From Physcomitrium patens (taxonomy: Eukaryota > Streptophyta > Bryopsida > Funariales > Funariaceae), in NCBI RefSeq assembly GCF_000002425.4, contig NC_037256.1:14129153-14193152 (forward strand): a DNA stretch of 64,000 nt. The letters run 5' to 3'. This document shows, piece after piece, positions 45,558 through 58,024 of this stretch (positions within the stretch are counted from its first letter, which is position 1; the number at the start of each line of letters is the position of its first letter). The translations under genes and the position numbers were made by a program. The notes beneath the pieces were generated by a model. That model saw nothing but the letters and a program-made list of their open reading frames with translations, did not search any database and had not been told where the DNA came from.

Positions 45558-48044
45558 TGCTCTATTCAAAACCCTCCGAAATTATGCTCCAATAAACTGC
45601 AAAAATATTTATAAAAGAAGAGTCAAGACAGTGTTCTTAAAAGTTGATTATAGAAACACACAATTTTAAGCATGAATTGTGTCCTATTACACATAGCACA
45701 ATACACATCATCAAATTGAGTTCGAGTGAAGAACATTGTGAAGACAAACAGACTTTCCAACAGGTTAGCCCATTTAAATGCCACGCTATATACACTCGAC
45801 TGTCAATCTCCATACACGATTCAGCATTCAATCCATAATGAAAGTATGAATTCAGTGCTGGCCACCAAGCCACAATAACCATGAATCTCACAAGTTGACG
45901 TGCAGGTGGCGAGTCTCTCGTTTGAACATGTTCGGTAGATAGGTTCCCTAATGATAGTATTGACGGAAGAAACTCATGAGAGATGCCAAAGGAACGCTTG
46001 CCATTATTTAAAAAAATAAAAAATAAAAAATAAAAAATACTAATGTTTAGACCAGCAATATTGTGGCACCTATGAATGAACTCGCTTTTGTTGCATACTG
46101 TCAGAACTAGGCTTTCAATTATGGTTCGTACAAGAACCCGCGCTATTCCTTTTTCATGTATGCTGGTAATGGCGACCGTCCAATTAGACGTGCTCCGTTG
46201 TTCACATTCCCTTGGTTCTCCCAACCTAATTGCCAAACTGCTAATTTCGCCCTCAATACTTTCCATCATTTCCGATCTGAAGTTCAGAAAGTGAAGAAGA
46301 TTTTTGCACGAGTCATCACCAAATATAATTCAAGCAAGTGCCATCAAACCAAAATTACCGGTCGCGAGCAATTTAAGCTCTCCGCAGACCTCACAATAAC
46401 CAATCATCAGACCATTCTCCATAACCTCTAGTGATACTCTAAAGCTGAAAAAGCAAATAACAAGATCTCAGTCTCACTCTCAATCTCAATCATACCATCC
46501 TCCCTTACCACAAGAAAAACGAGAACGAAAGAAATCAAAAGTCCTAACACGGACGTGAAAGCTGTAACTTGACAATGACAACACCGAATCGTGCACTTAC
46601 GTCAACTTTAATAACAGAAAAAGAAGCAAGAAACCGTCACAAGGAAGCAACGCAAATCTACAAAGAAAGATACACCCTCCGTACATGTAATTCAATCACC
46701 ACGTCCTCACCAACTCCAACGCCAAATTCTTTCAAGTTCTACGCAACTCACCACTCAAACCTCCACAATTCGGCCCTTGCACGATGCAGATACGAGCTCC
46801 AAGCTAATCGCCAGCAGCTCCACTAAAACACGGGCACTCGCTTTTGGTGGAAACCAACCTCCTCTGCAGCGTGACCGTAGGAACCAAGATTGTATCAACT
46901 GCGAATCGACCGCAGCGGAGCGAGAGAGAGAGTGAAAGTGAGAGAGAGAAAGAGGGTCGGCATGGAATAAGCAACGTGTTACCAATTCGCAAATACTGAT
47001 TGGTGCAGGTATCTTCGGGCGGATGCAAACCACGGACACACTCCACGTCAAAGAGCGCGAAAGCGGAACTGTGCTGTGGGAGAAACTGGCCCAGTCTGCG
47101 CCTTCGACCAGGTGTGACGCTGTTAAGCGCCGTCTGAACCGGGGTGGGGCAATGCGAAAGTATCATCTGCGCCGTGTTCACGTCGACTCGCTTGTCCCTA
47201 TCATTCCCCACAATATCCTCTCCAGTGTCGCTTCTAGCCATTGGAGATGCTTTCTTCGAATGACATGGCGCAGTTCCGACGAATCCCGAGAAATTACGTG
47301 CTAGATTAGGGTCGGCGACCTCTGACTAAACCCCCCGTCCGCTTGCCCTCAGTCAAAATTAGATCTCCGGGGGACAATTCCAAAGCATGTTTTCTATCCC
47401 GACGGAACTACGGAGCATCTTACATCAAACTCATAATCTCTCAAGAAACTAAACAAAATCTACTCTCGCTATGACAAAAGTAAAATAATAATAAAATAAA
47501 ACCCCTCGCAATAATTGGATTGCGCACAACTTTCCAATAAAACCGCACCGAAAAGCACAGCAATTATTTTTTAACATCAAGAGTTTCCCCAGCCAGTGAA
47601 ACGAGTGCAACTCGGAACCGAAACCGCAGCCACAAACCGACTTGAGGAGCCTCTTTTCCGCAATCAAATCTTATCGGCGGCATTCAGATCAGTGAGAGCA
47701 AAAACCATCCCCGCGACGTGATTGAACGGAGTCGTGATTGAAGAAGAAGAAGAAGAAGATAAGGTTGAGATGCCGAAGAGGGACAAGAAGATGCTTCTGG
47801 ATAGGGGTTGCTATTGTCCACGTCGGATGTCCACGTAGGCATGCGATTGTGAAACGTGGTCGAGTTCTTATGAACATGTGGGGAGGTGAAGAATGTCAAG
47901 TTGCTGGTATGTATTCAATTCATCCATTGCACGAGAACGTCACATGTGATGTTGCACGAGGAAAATGCTTACATGCAATGTTGCTTCCATCATCTTGTGC
48001 ATTGGTTCACATTGTTTTTTGGAGTATGTTTTTAAAATGAAAAG
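45558..48044 (-). other. 5' region of the transporter gene and intergenic DNA
   Basis: Composition is gene-like to about 47900. Open frames of 100-210 codons occur on the minus strand (45637-46269, 46804-47241) but include simple-sequence or intron-like stretches and no recognisable domain. The region probably holds the promoter and 5' UTR (perhaps with introns) of the transporter. A GA-rich tract lies at 46919-46952. Confidence 0.4.
46919..46952. repeat. (GA)-rich tract
   Basis: Imperfect GA repeats on the plus strand (CT on the transporter strand), common near plant transcription starts. Confidence 0.7.
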
Positions 48045-48080
48045 TAATAATAATAATAATAATAACAATAACAATAATAA
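48045..48080. repeat. (TAA)n microsatellite
   Basis: Imperfect TAA repeats with two CAA interruptions. Confidence 0.85.
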
Positions 48081-48990
48081 CTTATTTTCAACATTAAAAT
48101 AAGTCATTAGTACTCCAGACTGCACTGTTTTATTACCATTGTATGCAAGTTTATTATGTAATTTTCATTTTCAGTAATTTCTTTCTCAATTTCAGGAATT
48201 GAATGATTTGTTCGAAAGCTTGCATGTTATATAATGTATTTTATATATAGAAAATGAAATAAAGTGTAAGCACAATCCGTGTGCAACATCACACAACATG
48301 TGGCAAAGTACACATGTTCATTACAAATAGTTTTTTATTGTAATTATTAATTGTTTCGTGTTTTAAAATGAATAAAGTTGATCAAGATTTGACACGTTCG
48401 AATATTACTATATTTTAGAAATAAAAAACAATATTTTTTTTTCCTACCATGAGGTTCAGTCTGTGACAAATTGTCTTTGCAAATTCAATTACTGTTTAGA
48501 GAAGATCTCTTCTTTGCAATAGAAACAATTAATACTTAATCTGCTCAACTTTTACATTGATGTAGAATTATTTAAGATTTAATATTTTCTCTAATTAATT
48601 AATATGATGTTTTTAATTTTGAATCCTCTGTGATGTCAAAAGATACTTTTATAAACCATGTTACATTATGTTTTTTGCTCTACATCATAATCTATAAATT
48701 GAATTATTCCTACATAATTTGGTTGAAATCAAATTAAAAAAAATTAAATGATTTAGTAAAATATTATTTGTAATAAATTGTATTTATTCCATTTTTTTTC
48801 TTTTTCTTTTTTTCCAATCCAATGCTATTTTTATTGATAATTTTACAAAAACTAGTAGACATTTTTAGCAAAAGATTTCATATTTAGTTAGCATTTCAAT
48901 ATTATTTCGGTGATTAATTAAAACAAAGCCATAGCTAAACACAATATAAGGATGTCATAAAAAAATTAATTAATTCCAATCCAATCTTTT

Positions 48991-49024
48991 ATACATACAT
49001 ACATACATACATACATACATACAT
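48991..49024. repeat. (ATAC)n microsatellite
   Basis: Eight ATAC units. Confidence 0.95.
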
Positions 49025-49614
49025 GTAGGATGTGGCTTTCATTTTATTTTTCATTTGATTAGTTTTAAAATTATACTTTATAAGATATTTGATTTTTATT
49101 AAAATTAATATTAAAAAATAAAAATGATAAATCTGGATTGTCTTTGAAGTATTGCCAGTACTCCAAAGCTACAATTAAATATAATAATTTTTACATATTT
49201 TTTCTAACAATATAATAAAAGATACTTTTTGAAATAAATAATTTTTATTATAATTATTATCTTTATAAATTTAAAATAATAATAAAATAAATATTATATA
49301 TATATATTTACATTTATATATGATTTTATACACTATAGTTATTTAATCTTAATTTTTATTTGACAATTCAAAACATATTAAAAACACAATAATATATAAT
49401 ATTTTACATATATGACAGTGAATTTTTTCCTCTATCCAAATTATAAAATGACGTCAATGAAGAGTTGCTTGTAATTGGTGGTGTGAAGTAGAAGTAGTAA
49501 GTACAAGAATAAAAGAAGAACAATACAAAATAAGTGAACAAATGTAATCAAGCAATTGTATACTATAAAACTAGTCACAATTTGTTTATTGGATTTTCAT
49601 CCAATAAAAAGTAA

Positions 49615-49617
<3 letters not shown>

Positions 49618-49655
<38 letters not shown>
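49618..49655. repeat. (TA)n microsatellite
   Basis: About 38 bp of TA. Confidence 0.9.
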
Positions 49656-49658
<3 letters not shown>

Positions 49659-50335
49659 CTTTTATATTTTTAATGACATATTAACATGTAAATTGAAGTT
49701 ATTATAAGTAAGTTATGATAGATTAAAGATAGAGGGTAAATAATAGAAAAGTTAAGTGAATAATTTTTATCTCAAGGATAACTTGCTTAACTAGTGTATA
49801 TGGATTTTGAAGAGAGGTCACAAGGCCTTAGTTTTATCTACCTACCTATATCTAAGGTACTACAACCCATGTGGAACTTGTGCACTTCTCTTTCTACATA
49901 GACTAGACTAGTTGTTGGTCCTCCTATTTTCTACTAGTAAAACTTTTTTCTTTTTTGTATTTTTGACTATACTATGGTATTTAAAAACACCCAATTAGCC
50001 TAAAAACCTTGCATGGCCTTTGAGTCTTGCTTCATTTCTTCATAATAGCTCCCAAGGTGGTAAAACTAAATTTTACCAAGGACTTGAAATCTTCTATAAA
50101 AATTCCTAAAAAATTCTAAATAAATTCTAAATAAAATTTAAAAAATAATTGAATATTTTTATATAAATAATATTTATTTAAGACTATATTTTTCTATATT
50201 TTAATTTTTTATAGTAATAAAATTAATTTATATCTACTAAAAATCCTATTTTCTATACAATTAACCAAAAGACATGAAATTCTCTTCATGCTTCTTCTAA
50301 CTACTAATTAATCATTGATAGGATTTTTATGAGTA

Positions 50336-50372
<37 letters not shown>

Positions 50373-51377
50373 GCCAATAAAGATATTTTTCTCAATAACT
50401 AACCCTTTATACTTAATAATAAATAAAAATACTAAACTAACTGAGATAATTGCTTCCAAGACTTACTAAGACTCTATTTTTATGAATTTTATTTCAATAA
50501 GACTTTTATAACTTATAAATGCATCTAAATTTTAATAAAAAATTAAATAATCAAAAATACTCTTTAAACTATATTTTCAATCAATCCACCAATTAAGATA
50601 TATTGATGGAGCTAACAACATAGAATATTGTTGTAATAATTCTTTTTTTTAATATGTAAAGATAAATAATTTTATTTATTTTTTATATTTAAAAATTACT
50701 TCAAAATTGTAAAATCTAATTATTTCTTATTTTAAAATTTTATTTAATAAAAAATATAAAATATAAAATAAGTAGTTACTAAAACTACATCCCTTTGTTG
50801 CTATCTCATAATTGATTCCATCCATTCCTTATGTTTATTCCCTATTCCTAGCCCTTGTTCTCAATTCTTTTATACTTACATTTGAGACATATAGGTAGAC
50901 AATGAGCAAGCAAGACTTACTTGCATGAAGAGAGAAAAAGTGAATAAAATAAAATAAGTAAGAATAAAAAAGAGAGTGAGATAAAGCTTAATAATGCCTA
51001 TAAAGTCTTTTCAATTAAGATCTTCTTTTTCTTCTTCCTCTTTAGTCATAATATTGCAAAGTAGGAGAAAGTAGTAATGAGAGAGAAGGGACAAGGTACT
51101 TATATATCTTTATTTTTAGAACTATTAAAATAGATGATGTTGTAGATTAAGACTCATTATTGCCACCATGTTAGCATTGTTAATATCATTAATCATTATT
51201 TTCTTATTGCTTTGAATATTCACTTACTTGATCTTTACAAGGAACAACTAATTATTTAATCAATTTTATTTTTTTATTAAAAAAAATAGATTTACTATTT
51301 TAATTATAAATAAAAAAAATCGAAAGATTATATAATCTTTGAATATATTTTATAATTTATTAAATATATATATAAAA

Positions 51378-51388
<11 letters not shown>

Positions 51389-51426
<38 letters not shown>
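51389..51426. repeat. (TA)n microsatellite
   Basis: About 38 bp of TA, preceded by interrupted TA/TAAA repeats. Confidence 0.9.
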
Positions 51427-51430
<4 letters not shown>

Positions 51431-51674
51431 CATACATTATACCATTATTTTATTTTTAAGATATGACATTGAATTCGAAATTATTTATTAAATTCTTATA
51501 ATTAAACATATTTTTGGAGTATTTTAAGCTTTTATGTACTTTTATCTAAGAAAATAGTATTCAAAGTATTAAATTAATAACTAATATATAAAATTATAAT
51601 TTAAAACTATCTTTAAATTATGTTAAGATTTTTTTCTTCTATATTATTTTAAAATAATTTCTAGCCATATTAGT

Positions 51675-52005
51675 ATTACAAACATACATATTTATCTAGA
51701 TGAGAAGTGCTAGATAGAAGATAAATGAAAATAGATTTAATATTATCTTACGAAAAAACTTCTCAGAAGCTTTATAGATTCATATTTGATATTATACATG
51801 TTTATAGTTGATTGGTAGGTTAAAAACTTTGCCAAGAAGTTAGCCATGTATTATAAATATAGATAGTTTGTAATAGAAGCTAAAAATATGGCATGCATAT
51901 AAGAAACTTGCCTTATAAATTAATACACAGGTCTCACAAATTGAACACATGTTGGAGGTTCTATAGAATGTTGCCACATAGCTCCTAGTGAGATAATATA
52001 CATAG
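51675..52005 (+). repeat. gypsy E 5' LTR, first part
   Basis: It matches copy B and C LTRs (CACATGTTGGAGGTTCTATA, GTTGCCACATAGCTCC). It ends with CATAG at 52001-52005, the left target duplication of gypsy F. The start is uncertain by about 20 bp. Confidence 0.75.
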
Positions 52006-52176
52006 TGTCACGAATATAGAATACTGATTGAAAACAAGAAACTTAAGAAGAATTGGCAAGAACTAGATTAATCAGATGAGTACAAGAACAACACTAGAGA
52101 GGTGAGTTAGAGCTTCAAGAGGTGTGTTGTCGAGACTGAGGATCCTCTCAGTCTCAGCTCTTCTATATACTACCAT

Positions 52177-52326
52177 CTAGGAAGCTTCTCATGTAGCTTC
52201 TACAAACTAGGAAGCTTCTCAAGTAGCTTCCACAAACTAGGAAGCTTCTCAAGCAGCTTCCACAATCTATGAAGCTTCTCAAGCAGCTTCCACAAATTAA
52301 GGAGTTTTTCAAGCATCTTCGACAAA
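52177..52326. repeat. five 30-bp tandem units in the gypsy F 3' LTR
   Basis: The units start at 52177, 52207, 52237, 52267 and 52297. Each typically begins CTAGGAAGCTTCTCAAG and ends CTTCCACAAA. Four contain GAAGCTTC, a two-block heat-shock-element core, and the fifth is mutated. A degenerate sixth unit leads into the HSE at 52343-52360. Confidence 0.9.
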
Positions 52327-52342
52327 CTACAAAGCTTCTCTA

Positions 52343-52360
52343 GAACCTTCTAGAATCTCC
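52343..52360. promoter_or_regulatory. heat shock element in the gypsy F 3' LTR
   Basis: GAA, TTC and GAA with exact 2-nt gaps, followed by a fourth block mutated to TCC. It lies at the U3 start in element sense. Confidence 0.55.
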
Positions 52361-52390
52361 TACAACTTCCTAGTGTATGTCTTTGATATG

Positions 52391-52406
52391 ACCTCTCCCT
52401 CCTTTA
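52391..52406 (-). promoter_or_regulatory. polypurine tract of gypsy F
   Basis: On the minus strand AAAGGAGGGAGAGG ends 2-3 bases before the 3' LTR. Confidence 0.8.
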
Positions 52407-52441
52407 GCTTCAAGGTCTTCGAGAAGCACTCCTATTGCGAG

Positions 52442-52794
52442 TCAGTACCATTGTAAGAAGTTAAAAATTTGTTGCATAGTGTCTGCAATATACTCCAATT
52501 GTTGTTTACGAGACAAGTAGTTCATTGATCCTTGTAATCAACGATAGTATCCTATGCCTTTGATTTCTGACCAGGCATGAACTTTCGTGTTTTCATTGTA
52601 AAATGCCCTACAAACACTCCTTCGGAAAGATCACTGAAGGCAGGTTCTACTTCAAACACAATCACTAGCGACATGTTACTAAATATTCTCCGTCGTCTTC
52701 ATGGTACATGCGGTTCTTTATCTCGGGGTCGTCTTCGTGAGATATTCGGTTGAGAAGACATAACTAGTATGGTATCTATCTCTTGGCTATCCAT
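52442..52794 (-). pseudogene. gypsy F extra 3' reading frame, diverged
   Basis: ATG 52794 starts MDSQEIDTILVMSSQPNISR and includes SLVIVFEVEPAFSD. One frameshift is then needed to follow the homology: HAWSEIKGIGYYR, LQGSMNYLSRKQQLEYIADT, IFNF, stop at 52444-52442. Segment by segment it parallels copy C (CLVILLEVETLPD; GWSSHTGMEHYRWLRGPINH; KYVANTICHIIDF; stop). Spacing to the polypurine tract is also similar. Divergence is much greater than between B, C and E, so the similarity implies an older origin of the frame. Confidence 0.55.
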
Positions 52795-53036
52795 ATCACA
52801 CCAAAAAATACAAGCACTAAACATATAAGAATGGGCTCAGGTTACAGATTTGTAGTCTCTAACTATGACTTTTAGAGGTTCCTTCTCCTCCTTCTTTGTA
52901 AGGCCGAGGATTAAGATGCTTCAAGGAGAAGGAACTTCACTGAAAAACTTTCATCGAAAGAACTTAGGTTTCTGAGCATAGCGTCGATGAAACTCTTGTA
53001 TCTTTTGCGATGCATTGATAAGATTTTTCGCTAGTT

Positions 53037-54435
53037 CCTATGTGCGCTCATTGATATCATAGCTGCTCCAATGCACTAGGTACTCCAATTTCCTCCACTT
53101 ACACCGTGAATCTAGTATCTTTTCCACCTCATATTCCTTGTGGTTTTCAATTTCAATACTAGGTAGCAGACATTGCACTCTTCCAAGAAAAGATGACTCT
53201 CGATAAGGTTCCAAAAAAGAAACATGAAAGACTGGGTATACCTTCATAGCAACCGGTAATCCCAGACGGTACACCATTGGATTGATTTGCTTCTGGATGA
53301 CAAATGGTCCCAATCTCCGGTAGTCCAACTTATCAAATGACCACTTGGTTTTGATATTCTGTCGAAGCACCCATATTTTATCTCTAATTTTGAAAAAAGG
53401 TGCCTGGTTCCAAAATTTGTCTATGGACGCCTCGTAAGCTTCTTGGGCAGTTTGTAATTGAAGTTTCAACATAGTTTGAAGCTCTGATAGTTGTTTCACA
53501 AATCCTTCAATTGTCAGGTTATTATTGGTTGACGGACTCAACAAATCAAGCTTCGGATGATATCCATAATTGAAAAAGAATGGTGTTTATTGAGTCGACG
53601 CATGAAGGGTGTTATTATATGCAAACACGGCCAACGATAGATATGCAATCCAATCATCTTGCTGATAGTTGATACTGCATCGTAAATATTACTCCAAAGT
53701 TTGATTCACCTGTTCCATTTGGTCATCAATTTGAGGATAGAAAGCCGAAGAAAGCTTTATATCCACCTTCAATATCTCAAAAAGAGATCTCCAAAACTTT
53801 GATACAAATTGGATTCCTTGATCTAACACGATATCATCCTGTAAACCATGATATCGATACACACTATCAAGGAAGAGCCTTGCTGTGTCTTTGCTTGATG
53901 ATGTTTTCTTGCAAGAGACAAGGTGTACCATCTTTATAAGCCGATCTACCACAACAAAGATGCTCTCAAATGAATTCAATGGCGGCAAGTTCTTAATGAA
54001 ATCCATGGAAACTGAAGACCATGGCCAATGTAGAATAGGCAATGGCTGAAGAAGACCATAAGGACAATGTCGAGGATTCTTGGATCTTGAACAAATGTCA
54101 CAGGAGAGGACAAAATCCTTGACATCCTTCGATATTTGGGGCCACCAAAAATCTCAAGAAATATGTTCCAAGTTCTTATTAAATCCAAAATGTCCTGCAG
54201 CTAGAAAATCGTGTTGAGATTGAAGAACTAGGAGTTGTGCTAGTCTCTTTGGAATATACAACCACTCCTCAAAGTATAAAAGATCTCCTTCCACCTTGAA
54301 CTTGTCATTATTTACAGGTTGTATGATATCGAGGGCTATAGAATCCCCAATAGTGGCAATACGTACTTGGTTGAGGAAGTCAACATCAATTGGCACTATA
54401 GCACAGCACAGCCTGAATTGTTCCAGCTTCAACAA
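53037..54435 (-). pseudogene. gypsy F integrase and chromodomain
   Basis: Minus-strand pieces 54435-54154 (zinc-binding region, QSQHDFLAAGHFGFNKNLEHI), 54188-53976 and 54042-53689 (core: SMDFIKNLPPLNSFESIF, DDIVLDQGIQFVSKFW, FYPQIDDQMEQVNQTLE) overlap. After a few stops, 53544-53038 encodes the C-terminal integrase part (IRDKIWVLRQNIKTKWSFDK, LGPFVIQKQINPMVYRL). It ends in a chromodomain (EVEKILDSRCKWRKLEYLVH). Only a handful of stops and a frameshift separate it from an intact protein. Confidence 0.85.
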
Positions 54436-54444
54436 TGTTGTACA

Positions 54445-56340
54445 CTATTGATCAAACACTGCTTCTCTAGCCTTTGGCACTAGATACATTTTCCTTAATA
54501 ATGCATTTGATAGTCCTTGTTGCTTTCTAGGATGATAAATAATAACAAACTCAAATCTAAATAACAACATATTCCATCGAGCTTGAGGACAATTCATAAC
54601 TCGAGTCGACATGAAGTACTCTAAATTCTTGTGATTCGTATATATGATCACCGGATGCGTAGCTCCTTCGAAAAAGTGGCGCCACTCTTGAAAAGAATCC
54701 ACTATTGCAATAAGTTCTTTATCTTGGATCTCATAGTTGATCTCAACAGTAGAAAACTTTCGAGAGTAGAATGCAACTACATGAAGCTTCTCATCTACGC
54801 CTATCTGTGAAAGTACAACTCCCATAGCAAAATTTGAAGCATCGGTCTCCAAATAGAAGGCCTTTGCAAAGTCTGGATGTACCAAGATTGGAGCCATGGT
54901 AAATGACATCTTAAGATCTTGAAATATTTTTTTTGCTAGTAGTTTCTATTTGAGTTTGTCTTTACATGTCAACTGAGTGAGCGGAACAGCAACTTGAGAA
55001 TAATTCTTGATGAAGATTCGATAGAAGTTAACAAAGCCAAGAAAGCATTATACATCTCTAATTGTCTTTGGGACTTCCCATGATACAATTGCTTCCACCT
55101 TCTTAGGATCCATCTTCAAACCTTTGATAGTTGCAATGAATCCCTAAAATTCTATCTCAGTTTGGTTAAACAAATACTTCTCTAATTTGGCATAAAGTCC
55201 TCGCTTGCGGAGTTTTTCAAGGACTAGATGAACGTATTTTTCATACTCTTCTATATTTTTGGAAAATATCAAAATATAATCTAGATAGATGACAACAAAA
55301 TCATCAAGGTGCTCTCCAAAGATGTCATTCATCATGTCTTGAAAGACCATCGAAGCATTGATAAGACCGAAAGGCATGACACTATATTCAAAATGGCCAT
55401 ACCTTGTACGAAAAGCTGTCTTCCATTTGTCTCCTTTCTTGATTCGCACGAGGTTGAAAGCTTCCCTTAGATCAATCTTTGTAAAGATCCTTGCACATCC
55501 AAGTTACTCTAGAAGACATGATATCAAAAGTAATGGATAACGATTCTTCTTTGTCACCTTGTTGAGACCTCGATAATCCATGCACATACGCAGCGAGCCA
55601 TCTTTCTTCTTCACAAATAAGTTTGGTGCCTCAGTTGGCAACTTTGAATGACGAATGAAGTTCTTGGCTAGATTCTTGTCAATATACTTTTGCAACTCTG
55701 ATAACTTCGTCTGCGACAAATTGTAGATTGGACCAAAAGATGGTTGTGCTCCTTCCTGCAAGTCTATGGCATAATTGTATGGTCGATGCTGTGGTAGCAT
55801 GTCTGCATTCTTCTTTTGAAACACGTCTTTGAAATCCTTATATTGCTCAAGTAAACTTGCTGTCAAAATCTTCTCTCTGCTAGTTGGAGTCGTATAAACG
55901 ACAAACGGTGTGCCTTCCTTGGATGATGTTAGAAAAGCTCTTGCTTCAATAAATAAGGATTTTTTTGATTCGAGATCTTCTAACAAGCTTACTCTCGGGA
56001 TGTTCTATATGAAATGTCATCTTTCGTAATTTCCAATCTATGGATGGATTATGCATTTCTAACCAAGAAAGACCAAGAATAATAGGATTTGATGGGATTT
56101 TAATAATATTAAAAATAATATAACTACTATTGTCTTTAAACGTCACTTCTATAGGTTCTGATTCATGGGTGACACTACCAGATAATAAAGGTCGTCCATC
56201 TATTACTTCTACGTGAATGGGTTTAGGTTTTTGTACTAAAAGAATCTCATGATGCTTAGCAAATTCTTCGTCTAAAAAGTAAGCAGATGCTTCTGAATCT
56301 AATAACGCTAAGGTTTTTAGTTTCTGATGTCAAAAGATAG
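54445..56340 (-). pseudogene. gypsy F protease, RT and RNase H
   Basis: Protease begins near 56320, where DSGAS is changed to DSEAS, and continues with IILGLSWLEMHNPSIDW. RT is in 55986-55504 ([20 protein letters not shown]) and 55449-55144 (MPFGLINASMVFQDMMNDIF; catalytic motif read IYLDYIL instead of YLDDIL). RNase H is the open 154-codon piece 54909-54445 (LETDASNFAMGVVLSQIG, YSRKFSTVEINYEIQDKEL, YTNHKNLEYFMSTRVMNC). Confidence 0.85.
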
Positions 56341-56479
56341 AGGAATGGTAAAGCAATGGACAGGCCGAGCGGAAAGAAAAGAACCTGATTGTTGTTATGG
56401 TATTAAATTCTCCAATCGTACGGTCCCTATTGTGGCTGGGCATCCTCTTTTTTCTAAATAAATGTGCCTCTGGTCTTAA

Positions 56480-57452
56480 CAATGCGTCAATTTTGCTTCT
56501 TGGGGCAGTTTCCAACTCTGTGGCCTTTTTCAGCGCAATACAAGTATAGTCCTTCTTCCATACGCCACTTTTTTTCTTCTAGAGTTAGGGATTTGACACG
56601 TACCGCATCAATTTGCATGTCTTCTACATCTGAATGTAAATTCAGGCTGCTTGCTGATATAGTTGGAGCATGGTGAGTCGTATGTTGTCTTGAGCGTTGA
56701 TCTTGATAACATTGAAACATGTAATTATCGTACTTCATATCTTGGCTAATAGCTTTATTAAGCATTTACGGATCGAGAAGAGATAATAATAAATCCTTCA
56801 CCTCATCCCTCAAGTCCCAATAAAATTGACTCATCAATGCTTTTTCGTCCCAATTGATATTGCATACTAATTGTCTAAAATCTGATGCGTAGACTAACGC
56901 AGAGCGTGCTCCTTTTTGTAATAATCGAATCTTTGTTGTAGCCCATTATGCCTTGTCATGTTTGCCAAATGCTTCCGCAAGCTACTCCAAAAAAGTTTTG
57001 AAGTTGTTCAAAATTGATGATCCTTTCTCAAACAAAGGACCAAACCATGATAGAGCTTGTCACGTGAACAAAGTTCCAACCAGTCCAACACGTGACTCCT
57101 CCATTGGATAGCGTTCAGTTTGTAAAGCTATTATCAATCTAATTTGATTGATAAAATCTCGAAACTTGGAACTCGTACCATCAAACTTGTCTAGAAGGCT
57201 AATTTAGGGTTCCTTTCGTTATAAGACCAACGATCCTTGTTGAACTAGAAGCAAAGCTGCTTCTCTTGATACTGAAGCTTGAGGTTGGTGAATCCTCAAT
57301 TGTGCCATCCCAGATGCTCCATCATCATGAAGTCTTATAATGATTCCTTCAATCTCTGCAGTTCTCTATAATAACGTAGCAAGAACATTCATAATGGCAT
57401 CCAACTTGGACTCCGAACTTTCAGTCATACTAATATTTTGACCTCCAGCCAT
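56480..57452 (-). pseudogene. gypsy F gag
   Basis: ATG 57452 starts MAGGQNISMTESSESKLDAI. A TAG interrupts it after about 32 codons and others follow, then LLDKFDGTSSKFRDFINQIR. The C-terminal zinc knuckle reads YLYCAEKGHRVGNCPKK, with the first cysteine replaced by tyrosine. Confidence 0.8.
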
Positions 57453-57693
57453 TCTAAAAGAAGGAAAGAAATGACTCTACAAGAAAGTAGTATTGATTTA
57501 GAAGAGGGTACTCCGCAACCTCTAAAATGCCTTAGAATCTTCAAGAAGAGGGGTAATCTACTCTCTCCAAGAAAGATAAGACTCCAATATTATAATAGAA
57601 GAAATATCAATTTAGAGGAGGGTAATCTGCAACTTCTAAAATACCAGTACCTTCAAGCATAGGGATAATCTACACTCTAACAAGAAAGAACTA

Positions 57694-57706
57694 ACTCTGA
57701 TATGAA
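57694..57706 (-). promoter_or_regulatory. primer-binding-site-like sequence of gypsy F
   Basis: On the minus strand ATATCAGAGTTAG resembles the initiator-Met primer site and lies about 25 bp inside the 5' LTR, as in gypsy C. Confidence 0.5.
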
Positions 57707-57900
57707 AGATGAGTGTAGTCTCGTCAAACTGTCACAAATATAGAATACTCACTAGAAACAAGAAACTTAAGAAGAATTGGCAAGAAGTAGATTAATCAGA
57801 TGAGTACAAAAACAATACTAGAGAGGTGAGTTAGAGCTCCAAGAGGTGTGTTGTCGAGACTGAGGATCCTCTCAGTCTCAGCTCTTATGTATACTACCAA

Positions 57901-57990
57901 CTAGGAAGCTTCTCAAGTAGCTTCTACAAACTAGGAAGCTTCTCAAGCAGCTTCCACAAACTAAGAAGCTTCTCAAGCAACTTCCACAAA
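57901..57990. repeat. three 30-bp tandem units in the gypsy F 5' LTR
   Basis: Units at 57901, 57931 and 57961, each with GAAGCTTC, followed by a diverged partial unit. Confidence 0.9.
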
Positions 57991-58001
57991 CTACAAAGCT
58001 T

Positions 58002-58024
58002 TTCTAGAACCTTCTAGAATCTTC
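58002..58024. promoter_or_regulatory. perfect five-block heat shock element in the gypsy F 5' LTR
   Basis: TTC and GAA alternate five times with exact 2-nt gaps (TTC 58002, GAA 58007, TTC 58012, GAA 58017, TTC 58022). It lies 29-51 bp into U3 in element sense. This is a textbook HSF trimer-binding array. Activity is inferred only. Confidence 0.65.

Larger units (their letters stand above)
48081..51674. other. AT-rich intergenic DNA with simple repeats
   Basis: No gene, RNA gene or transposon domain recognised. Contains (ATAC)n at 48991-49024 and long (TA)n tracts at 49618-49655, 50340-50369 and 51389-51426. A denser, less simple stretch at 49800-50100 and 50780-51200 could be a degraded LTR, but I found no partner copy. 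Confidence 0.5.
52006..52388 (-). repeat. gypsy F 3' LTR
   Basis: At 383 bp it matches the 5' LTR apart from two extra 30-bp tandem units. A TATA-like GTATATAGAAG on the minus strand lies near 52165, directly downstream (element sense) of the repeat array. Confidence 0.9.

Noticed and set aside
45637..46269. 210-codon minus-strand frame just upstream of the transporter ATG
   Set aside because: Composition is UTR-like, it has no domain, and the transporter start at 45557 fits the family N-terminus well without it.
46804..47241. 145-codon minus-strand frame upstream of the transporter
   Set aside because: It includes a GA/CT repeat translated as Ser-Leu repeats and has no recognisable domain. 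Probably 5' UTR or promoter, though a real first exon cannot be excluded.
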